This document shows, in pieces, positions 25,653 to 34,463 of a stretch of DNA of 64,000 nt (the stretch's first letter is position 1; each line of letters starts with the position of its first letter). A model generated the notes under the pieces. It had not been told where the DNA came from and did not search any database. It saw only the letters and a list, made by a program, of their open reading frames with translations. The translations under genes and the position numbers were made by a program. The stretch comes from Arhodomonas sp052060015 (GTDB lineage Bacteria > Pseudomonadota > Gammaproteobacteria > Nitrococcales > Nitrococcaceae): positions 682,001-746,000 of the forward strand of contig NZ_JBPODZ010000001.1 of NCBI RefSeq assembly GCF_052060015.1, written 5' to 3'.

Positions 25653-25844
25653 TCAGAAGTCCGTACAACGACCGTTGTGCTCCCAATCACCGTAGCGGGT
25701 AGGCTCCGGACCACGGCTGCCACCGATCTCCCGCGGGCGTCGCCCAACCTCGTCCCCGTCTGTGGGCTCGCCGCCCTCGCTCGGCTCGCGTTGGGTTTCT
25801 TCCTCTTCCGGATTGTCTGACGCACGCCGATCCCTCTCACTCAT
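25653..25844 (-). CDS. DUF1674 / SDHAF4-like small protein, probable succinate dehydrogenase assembly factor
   Basis: 63 aa. The C-terminal half carries the whole SDHAF4/DUF1674 signature: EIGGSRGPEPTRYGDW followed by EHNGRCTDF at the very end. The N-terminal half is low-complexity and acidic (NPEEEETQREPSEGG). In mitochondria SDHAF4 binds newly flavinylated SdhA and helps it join SdhB. The bacterial homologue next to sdhC suggests the same task. The ATG at 25844 is preceded by GAGGGCGAGC. It is on the same strand as sdhCDAB, 173 bp upstream. It is easily missed because of its size and an overlapping spurious ORF. Confidence 0.87.
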   Translation of the reverse strand: MSERDRRASDNPEEEETQREPSEGGEPTDGDEVGRRPREIGGSRGPEPTRYGDWEHNGRCTDF

Positions 25845-25933
25845 TGCTCGCCCTCACTCAGTGGTTTCGTCCGTGGCGCCCGGACGTGAAATAATGCTCC
25901 AGGGTATCGCATGATGATAGCGACGGTCAGCCA

Positions 25934-26926
25934 ATGATGCACGAGACATGGACAAGCATTATACATTTCGAGCAGCTGGATCGGCGTGCTGATGCCGCCG
26001 ACGAGGATGGATTGGTCGCTCCCTTGCCTGACCTCGGCGTGCTGCGGGTCACCGGCGAGGACGCCGGGGAGTTCCTACACGCACAGCTGACCAATGCCGT
26101 CCAGGACATGGCGCCAGGCAACACCCGCCTGGCGGGATGGTGCAACCCCAAGGGGCGGCTGCTGGCATTGTTCCGCGTCCTGCGCCTCGATGACGGCTAC
26201 CGCCTGCTGCTGCCCCGCCCGCTAGTGGACACGGTAATCAAACGCCTGCGCCTGTTCGTGCTGCGCTCCCGGGTCGACATCGAGGACGTCAGCGAGGGCC
26301 TCACCGGGATGGGGCTCGCCGGCGCCGCCACCGGAGGAGCGCTCGCGGAGAACGCCGGCACGCCGCCGGCGTCCGCGGACGAGGCCGTGCAGGCCGGCGA
26401 GGTGACGGTGATCCGCTTGCCCGATCCCCGGCCCCGATGGCTGCTGCTCGCGCCGGCCGAGGAGACGCCCGCGCTCTGGGCGAACATGGTGCGTGCACTC
26501 CACCCCGTGCACCCGGAGGCCTGGCGACTGCTGGATATCCAGGCCGGTCTGCCGGAGGTGCTGCCCGAGACCGTCGAGCGTTTCGTCCCCCAGATGCTCA
26601 ACCTGGAGCCACTGGGCGGGCTCTGTTATGAAAAGGGCTGCTATCCCGGCCAGGAAGTGGTGGCACGAATGCACTACCTCGGCCAACTCAAGCGCCGGCT
26701 CTACCGCCTCCGCGGTGAGGGGGACAGCCCAGCACCCGGGGCGGGGGTAGCCGGTGCCAACGGGAATGCGGCCGGGGAGATCGTGATGGCCGCCGCCTGC
26801 GGTGGGGCCGCATTCGAGGCCCTCGCGGTGCTGCGCATCGAGGCCGCCGACGGCCCGCTGGAAGTGGACGGCCGGCGGCTGTCGCCGCTGCCGCTGCCCT
26901 ACCAGCCACCCGGGGAGGCCGCCTGA
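25934..26926 (+). CDS. ygfZ: Folate-binding protein YgfZ
   Basis: 330 aa, GcvT-like fold. A tetrahydrofolate-dependent factor for iron-sulfur cluster assembly or repair (IscA-related enzymes such as MiaB). The YgfZ signature KGCYPGQEVVAR is intact, with the essential cysteine in KGC; the N-terminal LGVLRVTGEDAGEFLHAQLTN is also characteristic. The start ATG at 25934 is followed by a second ATG; no strong ribosome site is seen. It is divergent from the SDHAF4-like gene and 7 bp from the convergent lysS stop. Its placement beside sdh fits an Fe-S theme. Confidence 0.92.
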   Translation: MMHETWTSIIHFEQLDRRADAADEDGLVAPLPDLGVLRVTGEDAGEFLHAQLTNAVQDMAPGNTRLAGWCNPKGRLLALFRVLRLDDGYRLLLPRPLVDTVIKRLRLFVLRSRVDIEDVSEGLTGMGLAGAATGGALAENAGTPPASADEAVQAGEVTVIRLPDPRPRWLLLAPAEETPALWANMVRALHPVHPEAWRLLDIQAGLPEVLPETVERFVPQMLNLEPLGGLCYEKGCYPGQEVVARMHYLGQLKRRLYRLRGEGDSPAPGAGVAGANGNAAGEIVMAAACGGAAFEALAVLRIEAADGPLEVDGRRLSPLPLPYQPPGEAA

Positions 26927-26933
26927 GCGGATC

Positions 26934-28445
26934 CTACTCGGAGGCCTCCGGGCGCATGGCCGGGAACAACAGCACGTCCCGAATGGAGGGGGCGTCGGTG
27001 AGCAACATCACCAGGCGGTCGATGCCGATCCCCTCCCCCGCGGTGGGCGGGAGGCCGTACTCAAGGGCACGAATGAAGTCCGCGTCGTAGAACATGGCCT
27101 CATCATCGCCGGCCTCCTTGGCCGCGGCCTGCTCCCGGAAGCGTTCCGCCTGATCCTCAGCATCGTTGAGCTCGGAGAATCCATTGGCGATCTCCCGGCC
27201 ACCGACGAACAGCTCGAAGCGCTCGGTGACGAAGGGGTCGTCGTCCTTGGGCCGGGCCAACGGCGAGACCTCCTTGGGGTATTCGACGATGAACACCGGC
27301 CCGTGCAGCCGCTCTTCCACCGTCGCCTCGAAGAGCTCCACCTGGAGCTTGCCGAGCCCCCAGCCCGCCTCCACCGCCAGCCCGCGCCGGCCGGCATAGG
27401 CGCCGAGGGCCTGGCGGTCGTCCACGGTGGCCTCGTCGAGGTCATCGTTGTAATCGAGCAGTGCCTGGCGCACCGGTAGCCGCGGGAAGCGCGTGCCGAA
27501 ATCGAAGGTCTCGCCCTGGTAGCTGACGCGCTGGTCGCCTAGGACCTCCCGGGTCAGCCCCCGCAGCAGCTCCTCGGTGAGGTCCATGAGCTCGTTGTGA
27601 TCCGCGTACGCCTGGTAGAACTCCAGCATGGTGAACTCGGGGTTGTGCCGTGTGGAGACCCCCTCGTTGCGGAAGTTCCGGTTGATCTCGTAGACCCGCT
27701 CCAGGCCACCGACCACCAGCCGCTTGAGATAGAGTTCCGGGGCGATGCGCAGGTAGAGGTCCCGACCCAGGGCATTGTGGTGGGTGACGAAGGGCCGCGC
27801 CGCCGCACCGCCGGGGATGGGCTGCATCATCGGCGTCTCCACCTCGAGAAAGCCCCGGGCGTTGAAGGCCTCGCGGATGTACTGGATGATCCGGCTGCGC
27901 AACATGAACGTCTGCCGGGAGGCGTCGTTCATGATCAGGTCCAGATAGCGCTGCCGGTAGCGCACCTCGGTGTCGGTGAGGCCGTGATACTTCTCCGGCA
28001 GCGGACGCAGGGACTTGGTCAGCAACTCCACGGACTCGCAGCGCACCGACAGCTCGCCGGTCTTGGTGCGCATGAGCACACCCTCGGCACCCACGATGTC
28101 GCCGAGATCCCAGCCCTTGAACGCCTGATAGGCCCCTTCGGGGAGGTCGTCCCGGCGCAGGAACAGCTGGATGCGCCCGCTCATGTCCTGGATGTGGGTG
28201 AAGCTCGCCTTGCCCATCACCCGCTTGGCCATCATCCGCCCGGCAATCCGCACCCGGACCCCGGCCGCCTCCAGGGCGTCATTATCCCAGCGCTCGGCAT
28301 CGGCATACTCGCGCTGCAGCACGCCGGCCTGGGCATCCGGTCGGAAGTCGTTGGGGAAGGCCCGTCCGGTCTCCCGCCACTGCGCGAGCTTGCGCCGCCG
28401 CTCGGCGATGAGCTTGTTCTCGTCGGTCTGTTCGTTGCTCGACAT
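26934..28445 (-). CDS. lysS: Lysine-tRNA ligase, class II
   Basis: 503 aa. The N-terminal OB-fold anticodon-binding domain covers ~60-160 (VRIAGRMMAKRVMGKASFTHIQD). The class II catalytic core has motif 1 near FLEVETPMM, motif 2 in NRNFRNEGVSTRHNPEFTM and motif 3 in GEGIGIDRLVMLL. Full family length. It follows prfB, as in E. coli (prfB-lysS). Here a 216-bp gap with a large inverted repeat lies between the two genes instead of a few bases. Confidence 0.97.
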   Translation of the reverse strand: MSSNEQTDENKLIAERRRKLAQWRETGRAFPNDFRPDAQAGVLQREYADAERWDNDALEAAGVRVRIAGRMMAKRVMGKASFTHIQDMSGRIQLFLRRDDLPEGAYQAFKGWDLGDIVGAEGVLMRTKTGELSVRCESVELLTKSLRPLPEKYHGLTDTEVRYRQRYLDLIMNDASRQTFMLRSRIIQYIREAFNARGFLEVETPMMQPIPGGAAARPFVTHHNALGRDLYLRIAPELYLKRLVVGGLERVYEINRNFRNEGVSTRHNPEFTMLEFYQAYADHNELMDLTEELLRGLTREVLGDQRVSYQGETFDFGTRFPRLPVRQALLDYNDDLDEATVDDRQALGAYAGRRGLAVEAGWGLGKLQVELFEATVEERLHGPVFIVEYPKEVSPLARPKDDDPFVTERFELFVGGREIANGFSELNDAEDQAERFREQAAAKEAGDDEAMFYDADFIRALEYGLPPTAGEGIGIDRLVMLLTDAPSIRDVLLFPAMRPEASE

Positions 28446-28515
28446 AGCGTCTCTATAGGGCCCGCTGTATACGTTGTCGCAATGTTCTCGCCGGCTACCG
28501 CGGTGCCTGAGGGAC

Positions 28516-28621
28516 GGGGGCGGGGTAGTCCGGTCCCGGAGCGTCGGCGGCCAGGGATGGCCGCCGTCGAGCGTACACGGACGTATTCACAGCGTCTCCG
28601 GGATCGGAGTACCCCGCCCCC
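28516..28621. repeat. 106-bp nested inverted repeat between prfB and lysS
   Basis: The outer arms are 25 bases each (28516-28540 and 28597-28621) and match at 23 of 25 positions in inverted orientation; the arm begins GGGGGCGGGGTA. The 56-base interior holds a second, perfect hairpin: CGGCGGCCA (28545-28553), loop GGGA, TGGCCGCCG (28558-28566). It fills half of the only sizeable gap between prfB and lysS. It could be a transcribed regulatory structure, an mRNA-stabilising element or a small non-autonomous repeat. Confidence 0.75.
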
Positions 28622-28661
28622 GCCTCCACCCGCGCCTGAAATGGCGGGGGTTCAACCGCCC

Positions 28662-29760
28662 TCACACCCCGGCCTTGAGGCTGGCCTCGATGAACGGATC
28701 CAAGTCGCCGTCGAGCACCGCCTGGGTGTTACCTACCTCCACGCCGGTACGCAGGTCCTTGATCCGCGACTGGTCGAGGACGTAATTACGGATCTGGCTG
28801 CCCCACCCGATGTCGGATTTGGAGTCTTCCACCTGCTCCGCCTTCTCGCGCTGCTTCTGCAGCTCGAGCTCGTAGAGCTTGGCACGGAGCTGATCCATGG
28901 CCGTCGCCCGGTTGGCGTGCTGGGAGCGGCTGTTCTGGCATTGCACCACGATCCCCGTGGGCAGATGGGTGATGCGCACCGCCGATTCGGTCCGGTTGAC
29001 GTGCTGACCGCCGGCACCGCTGGCCCGGTAGACATCCACCCGCAGGTCCGAGGGATCGATCTCCACGTCCACGTCCTCGTCCACCTCCGGGGTGACGAAC
29101 ACCGCCGCGAACGACGTGTGGCGACGATTGCCGGAGTCGAAGGGCGATTTCCGCACCAGGCGGTGGACGCCGGTCTCGCTGCGCAGCCAGCCGAAGGCGT
29201 GGTCCCCTTCCACCTTCACCGTCGCGCTCTTGATGCCGGCCACCTCGCCCTCGGAGAGCTCGATGATCTCCGCGTTGAGGCCCTTGCGCTCGAACCAGCG
29301 CAGATACATGCGTAGCAGCATGTTCGCCCAGTCCTGCGCCTCGGTGCCCCCGGAGCCCGCCTGGATGTCGAGGAAGGCGTTCTTGGCGTCCATCTCCCCG
29401 GAAAACATCCGCTGCAGTTCCAGGGCCTCGATATCCCGGCGGTAGGACTCGAGGTCTTCGGCCACCGCGGCCAGGGTATCCTCGTCACCCTCCTCGCGGG
29501 CCATCTCGAGGAGCTCGCCGGCGTCATCGAGGCCACCGAGGAGACGCTCCAGCGTCCCGACCACCTCCTCCAGTCGGACCCGCTCCTTGTTCAGGCCCTG
29601 GGCCCGATCCGGATCATTCCAGACATCCGGGTTTTCGAGCTCCCGGCTTACCTCCTCGAGGCGTTCCTTCCGGCCATCGTAGTCAAAGATACCCCCTAAG
29701 GGACTCGGTGCGTCCCTTGAGGTCTTCCAATGTCTGGGTAAGCGTATTGATCTCGACCAT
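28662..29760 (-). CDS. prfB: Peptide chain release factor 2, with programmed +1 frameshift
   Basis: 365 aa read as complement(29686-29760) then complement(28662-29684), skipping base 29685. RF2 releases peptides at UAA and UGA. The first 25 codons end in LRGYL then an in-frame UGA. The sequence AGGGGGTATCTTTGAC is the classic autoregulatory site: a Shine-Dalgarno-like AGGGGG, slippery CUU and UGA-C. Downstream are the SPF stop-recognition motif (RKSPFDSGNRR) and the catalytic GGQ (GAGGQHVNRTES). The ATG at 29760 is preceded by GGAAAGGA. Total length equals E. coli RF2. Confidence 0.96.
29682..29697 (-). promoter_or_regulatory. prfB programmed frameshift site
   Basis: Minus strand: AGGGGG (29697-29692), TAT, CTT (29688-29686), TGA (29685-29683), C. 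When RF2 is scarce the ribosome pauses at UGA and slips +1 from CUU to UUU, reading GAC next. The element agrees base for base with the conserved bacterial site. Confidence 0.95.
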
Positions 29761-29880
29761 CGGTGGTCCTTTCCTTCCGCCAGCGGCACTGCCGCGAAAA
29801 CCGCGGGAGTTTACACCAACAGCCGCGCCGGCGTCAGGACGCGGCCACGGGTACCCACCGATCCACACCGACGCAGTAGC

Positions 29881-29970
29881 CGGAAAGATTCCGAAATCCA
29901 CTGAAGACCAAAGGGGGGATGAGCCACTCGAATCCGCGTGCATTCGCGTTCATCCATGGCTCCCACGAAA
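29881..29970. repeat. Short intergenic element resembling a widespread interspersed sequence
   Basis: The gap between prfB and hrpA (29761-29979, 219 bp, no gene) contains two imperfect 10-base direct copies, CGCGTGCATT (29935-29944) and CGCGTTCATC (29945-29954). They are bracketed by GAGCCA (29921-29926) and its inverted copy TGGCTC (29957-29962). Sequences of the type 'CGCGTGCATTCGCGTTCATC' recur in intergenic regions of many unrelated bacteria and are often mis-annotated as small proteins; this is from memory. Confidence 0.45.
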
Positions 29971-29979
29971 CGGTCCCGG

Positions 29980-32900
29980 CTAGCGGACCTCCCGCCAGGC
30001 CTCGGCGAGGCGCTTGTCCGAGACCCGCTCGCGGGTGCCCAGCTCCTGGGCGAACAGTGACACCCGGTACTCCTCGAGCAGCCAGCGGAACCGCTCCAGG
30101 CCGGGGTCGTCGACACCCTTGCGCTCGTGCTGCTCGCGACGCTCGAGATAGGCCTCCCACCAACGCCGCACCGCCTTGTGCAGAGGTGCATCCCGGCCGG
30201 GGTCACGTTCCAAGCGCTCCAGCCGCTTCTCCAGGGCGGCCAGGTAGCGCGGCAGCTCATCGAGGCGCTGCTGCGGTGTGGCGCTGACGAAGCCGGGGTA
30301 CACCAGGGCCTCGAGTTGCTCGCGCGCGTCGCCCATGGCGTTCACCATGGACAGGGGGATCGAGCCCTTGAGGCGTTTGCGGATGGCGTGATGCCGCTCG
30401 AGGATGGCCCCGACGGTGGCCGTCAGCGCCTCGGCGGTGGGCACGAGCTCGGCGCGATGGGCGCTCAGTCTCGCCTCGAAGTCGCCCTGGGTTCGCGGCG
30501 GCTCGCCACCGACGAACACCCGATCGAACACGGCATCGAGGATATCGCGTTTGAGGGCCTCGCAACGGCCGATCCCGCTATAGAGCAGGCACAGCCGGTC
30601 GATGCCCGGCAACGCCCGGCGCAGGTGACGGGCCTGATCCGGGAGGCTCAGCATATACAGGCGCCGCACGCCGGCACGATGCGCCCGGGCCGCGGCCTCG
30701 GGGGCATCGAGCAGGCGCAGGGCCACGCTGTCGCCCTCATCCACCACGGCGGGGTAGGCGCGCAGGGTAACACCGTGCTGCTCGATGGTGATGTGGTCCT
30801 CGATATCGCCGAACTCCCAGCGCCGCAATCCGGCACGCTCCCGGCCACGGGCCTGCTGGCCGCCGAACGAGGCGCTGGCCTCGCCGGCGAGCCGCGAGCG
30901 GAGCGCCCCGAGGTCACGCCCCTCGCCGAGCACCGCCCCTTCCGCGTCCACGACCCGCACATTCATGAACAGGTGCGCCGGCAGATCCGCCTCGTCCCAG
31001 GCGTCCAGGGGGATGCTCACACCGGTCATGCCCTCGAGCTCCCGGCACAGGGCCTCGCTCAGCGAGCCCTCGCCGAAGCGCAGGCGTTCGAGCACCGCAC
31101 GGGCGAAATCCGGCGCCGGCACGAAGTGCTTCCGCAACGCCTTGGGCAGCGAGCGGATCAGGGTGGTCACCTTCTCCTCCACCATGCCCGGCACCAGCCA
31201 CTCCAGACGCTCGGCGTCCAGCTGGTTGAGCGCCGCCAGGGGCACGATCACGGTGACGCCGTCGTCGCCGGCGCCCGGCTCGAAGCGATAGCGCAGGGGC
31301 AACTCCACCCCGCCGCCGAGGACCAGGCGGTCCGGGAATTCGGCACCGGTGAGCTCGCCGGCCGAGCGGGCCATCAGGTCCTGTCGTTGTAGTCGCAGCC
31401 GGCGATCGTGGTCGCCGCGCCGTACCCAGCGCTCGAAGCTCGGCCCGTCCACCACCTCCGCGGGCAAACGCGCCTCATAGAAGGCGCGCAAGGCCGACTC
31501 TTCCACCAACACGTCACGCCGGCGGGCCTTGGCCTCCAGGGCCTCGACCTCGGCGATCACCCGGCGGTTGTGGGCCAGGCAGGGGGCGCGGCTGTCCAGC
31601 CGCCCGCGGACCAGGGCCTCGTCGATGAACACCGCCCGCGCCGCCTCGGGATCGATACGCGCGTAATTCACCCGGCGTCGCTGCACCAAGGGCAGGCCGT
31701 AGAGGGTCACATCCTCGAAGCCGGCCACTCGGCGACGGCGCCGCTGCCAGTGGGGTTCGTAGTACTGGCGATGGACCAGGTGGGCGCCCTCGGCCTCGAT
31801 CCACTCCGGACGCACCTCCGCGACGGTGCGGGCGAACACCCGCGCGGTCTCCACCAGCTCGGCGGCGACGATCCACTTCGGCCGCCGTCTCGCCAGCCCG
31901 GAACCCGGGAAGATCGCCAACCGTAGGTTGCGGGGTCCCATGTAGCCGCCGTCCTCGTGGCGCAGGGCCACGTTGGACAGGAATCCGGTCAGCAGGGCAC
32001 GGTGCAGCGGCTCGTATTCCGCGGCCGCCTCGTTCTCCCGGGCGCCGCCGCCCTTGACCAGGTCCCGGAGCTGGCGGTGGACGTCCCGCCATTCCTGCAA
32101 TCGCAGATAGGAGAGGAAGTGCTCGCGGCACCACTCGCGGAGCTTGCGGCGGGTACGGTGGCGTGCGCCCTCGTGGTACTCGTCCCAGAGCCGCAGGAGG
32201 CCGAGGAAATCGGAGCGTTCGTCACGCCAGCGGGCGTGGGCCTCGTCGGCCGCCTCGCGGGCCTCCATGGGCCGCTCGCGTGGATCCTGGACGGACAGCG
32301 CGGCGGCGATGACCAGCACCTCGCGCAGGCAACCGTGGGCCTCCCCGGCGAGGAGGATGCGGGCGATGCGCGGGTCCACCGGCAGCCGCGCCAGCCGCCG
32401 CCCCGTCTCGGTCAGCACCTCGTCGTCGTCGATGGCGCCAAGCTCGCGCAGCAGCTTCAGGCCGTCGCGGACGTAGCGGGGATCCGGCGGCTCGACGAAG
32501 GGGAAGGCATCGATGGCCCCGAGCCGCAGGTGCTTCATCTGCAGGATCACCGCCGCGAGGTTGGTCCGCAGGATCTCCGGGTCGGTGAACTCGGGGCGGG
32601 ACTGATAGTCCTCCTCGCTGTACAACCGGATGCAGATACCGGGGGCGATGCGGCCGCAGCGGCCGGCACGCTGGTCGGCACTGGCGCGGGAGATGGGTTC
32701 CACCGGCAGCCGCTGCACCTTGGTGCGATAGCTGTAGCGACTCAGCCGCACCAGGCCGCTATCCACCACGTAGCGGATACCGGGGACCGTCAGCGAGGTC
32801 TCGGCGACGTTGGTCGCCAGCACCACGCGGCGCCCGCCATGGGGGGCGAACACCCGTTGCTGCTCGGCGGCGGAGAGACGACCGAACAGCGGAAGGATCT

Positions 32901-33891
32901 CGGTGTGCTGGGGGTGGTGCTTGCGCAGGGCCTCGGCGGTCTCCCGGATGTCCCGCTCGGTGGGGAGAAAGACCAGCACATCGCCGGGACCCTCGGCGGC
33001 GAGCTCGTCGACGGCATCCAGTATGCCCTGCTGGAGGCTTCGATCGCGCTCGTTGTCGTCCTCGGTGGCCAGGGGCCGGTAGCGCACCTCCACCGGATAG
33101 GTGCGCCCGGAGACGTTGACGATCGGGGCGTCGCCGAAGTGCCGGGAGAAGCGCTCCGGGTCGATGGTCGCCGAGGTGATGATCACCTTGAGATCCGGCC
33201 GCCGCGGCAGGAGGTTGCTGAGATAGCCCAGCAGGAAATCGATGTTGAGGCTGCGTTCGTGGGCCTCGTCGATGATGATGGTGTCGTAGTCGGCGAGATC
33301 GGCATCGCCCTGGGTCTCGGCGAGGAGCATCCCGTCGGTGACCAGCTTCACCCGCGTGGCGTCGGCCACATGGTCGCTGAAGCGGATGCGGTAGCCGACC
33401 CCGGCGCCCAGCTCGGTACCGCACTCCTCGGCCACCCGGGCGGCCAGGCTGCGGGCGGCGATACGCCGCGGCTGGGTATGGGCGATCAGCCCCTCGACGC
33501 CGCGGCCGAGCTCCAGGCAGATCTTGGGCAGCTGGGTGCTCTTTCCGGAACCGGTTTCGCCACAGACCACCACCACCTGGTTGTCCGCGATGGCACGGGC
33601 GATGTCTTCCCGGCGCTCGATGACCGGGAGATCCAACTCGAAGTTCGGCGCCAGCCGGCAGCCCGAGCGGGCCCGATAGCGAGCCGTCAGGCGCTGCACA
33701 TCCCGCTCCAGCGCCTCGACACCCTTTCGCGGCCGGCCTCCGCGGCCGAGACGCCGGCGCACCCCGGCGAGCCGGCGTTGCAATACCGGACGCCAGGGCG
33801 GCGGCGCCTCGTCGTCCACGCGCGCGGCGAGCGCCTGCACGCGTTGCACCAGCCCCGGATCCTTCTCCTGTCCGCCCCCGCCCCGGCTCAT
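29980..33891 (-). CDS. hrpA: ATP-dependent RNA helicase HrpA (DEAH box)
   Basis: 1303 aa from the ATG at 33891, which overlaps the upstream stop in ATGA; an open 57-codon extension is the shadow of that gene. DEAH-family 3'-5' RNA helicase linked to mRNA processing and, in recent work, to rescue of stalled ribosomes. Walker A GETGSGKST is at 111-119, DEAH at 208-211, SATI follows and QRAGRCGR is motif VI. Then come the helicase-associated, OB-like and long C-terminal DUF3418 regions typical of HrpA. Full family length (~1300 aa). Confidence 0.95.
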   Translation of the reverse strand: MSRGGGGQEKDPGLVQRVQALAARVDDEAPPPWRPVLQRRLAGVRRRLGRGGRPRKGVEALERDVQRLTARYRARSGCRLAPNFELDLPVIERREDIARAIADNQVVVVCGETGSGKSTQLPKICLELGRGVEGLIAHTQPRRIAARSLAARVAEECGTELGAGVGYRIRFSDHVADATRVKLVTDGMLLAETQGDADLADYDTIIIDEAHERSLNIDFLLGYLSNLLPRRPDLKVIITSATIDPERFSRHFGDAPIVNVSGRTYPVEVRYRPLATEDDNERDRSLQQGILDAVDELAAEGPGDVLVFLPTERDIRETAEALRKHHPQHTEILPLFGRLSAAEQQRVFAPHGGRRVVLATNVAETSLTVPGIRYVVDSGLVRLSRYSYRTKVQRLPVEPISRASADQRAGRCGRIAPGICIRLYSEEDYQSRPEFTDPEILRTNLAAVILQMKHLRLGAIDAFPFVEPPDPRYVRDGLKLLRELGAIDDDEVLTETGRRLARLPVDPRIARILLAGEAHGCLREVLVIAAALSVQDPRERPMEAREAADEAHARWRDERSDFLGLLRLWDEYHEGARHRTRRKLREWCREHFLSYLRLQEWRDVHRQLRDLVKGGGARENEAAAEYEPLHRALLTGFLSNVALRHEDGGYMGPRNLRLAIFPGSGLARRRPKWIVAAELVETARVFARTVAEVRPEWIEAEGAHLVHRQYYEPHWQRRRRRVAGFEDVTLYGLPLVQRRRVNYARIDPEAARAVFIDEALVRGRLDSRAPCLAHNRRVIAEVEALEAKARRRDVLVEESALRAFYEARLPAEVVDGPSFERWVRRGDHDRRLRLQRQDLMARSAGELTGAEFPDRLVLGGGVELPLRYRFEPGAGDDGVTVIVPLAALNQLDAERLEWLVPGMVEEKVTTLIRSLPKALRKHFVPAPDFARAVLERLRFGEGSLSEALCRELEGMTGVSIPLDAWDEADLPAHLFMNVRVVDAEGAVLGEGRDLGALRSRLAGEASASFGGQQARGRERAGLRRWEFGDIEDHITIEQHGVTLRAYPAVVDEGDSVALRLLDAPEAAARAHRAGVRRLYMLSLPDQARHLRRALPGIDRLCLLYSGIGRCEALKRDILDAVFDRVFVGGEPPRTQGDFEARLSAHRAELVPTAEALTATVGAILERHHAIRKRLKGSIPLSMVNAMGDAREQLEALVYPGFVSATPQQRLDELPRYLAALEKRLERLERDPGRDAPLHKAVRRWWEAYLERREQHERKGVDDPGLERFRWLLEEYRVSLFAQELGTRERVSDKRLAEAWREVR

Positions 33892-34448
33892 TCCGACTCG
33901 TCGTCCACGGGCGCGGCACCGCGCCGGCGCCGCGGGGGCGTGCGACGGGGCGGGAAGCGCACCGCCTCCACATTCCAGCGATGCGTCGTGCACTCCAGCA
34001 ATAACAGCGATGGCCCGCCGTTGGTGCGCGTGCGCCCCGCCGCGCCCGGATTGAGCAGCCACGGCCGCTCCCCGAGGTCCGTGGCCAGCCGGTGGCTGTG
34101 CCCGAACGCCACCGCCCCGGCATCCGGGAAACGCCGCCGGTAGCGCCGCGCCCGTTGCACCAGGGTGCCGCCGTCATCCCCGTGGACCACCACCAGCCGC
34201 CCACCGGGCAGGTTCACACTGGCCTCCCGTGGCAGGGTCTCGAGCATGTGGCGCTCCCCCTCGGACCAGCGGGCGCTGGTGTCGTTGTTGCCACGGATGG
34301 CGACCAGCTCCTCGCGGGGCTGCAGCGCAAGCAGCACATCCGCGCCACCGATGTCACCGGCATGCACGGCCACATCGGCGTGCGCCACGCATTCGGCAAC
34401 ACGGGGGTCTACGAAGCCGTGGGTGTCGGCCAGTATCGCGACGCGCAT
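33888..34448 (-). CDS. Metallophosphoesterase of the YfcE/MJ0936 type
   Basis: 186 aa. All calcineurin-like metal-binding motifs are present: ADTHG (D8, H10), HAGDIGG, RGNND, VHGDDGG and GHSH. The size fits the short YfcE-type phosphodiesterases, which hydrolyse model phosphodiesters but have no firmly assigned natural substrate. An Arg/Pro-rich, probably disordered tail of about 25 residues (PRRTPPRRRRGAAP) follows the domain. It lies 15 bp after thrH and is coupled to hrpA by a 4-bp overlap. Confidence 0.87.
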   Translation of the reverse strand: MRVAILADTHGFVDPRVAECVAHADVAVHAGDIGGADVLLALQPREELVAIRGNNDTSARWSEGERHMLETLPREASVNLPGGRLVVVHGDDGGTLVQRARRYRRRFPDAGAVAFGHSHRLATDLGERPWLLNPGAAGRTRTNGGPSLLLLECTTHRWNVEAVRFPPRRTPPRRRRGAAPVDDESE

Positions 34449-34463
34449 GGCTGCGGCCTCCAG

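Noticed and set aside
25643..25840. 65-codon minus-strand ORF overlapping the SDHAF4-like gene
   Set aside because: The other frame (25653-25844) carries the DUF1674 signature and a ribosome site; this one has neither.
29683..29943. 86-codon ORF ending at the prfB frameshift, considered as a separate gene
   Set aside because: Its last 25 codons are the true N-terminus of RF2; the upstream part is intergenic repeat-like sequence without a ribosome site.
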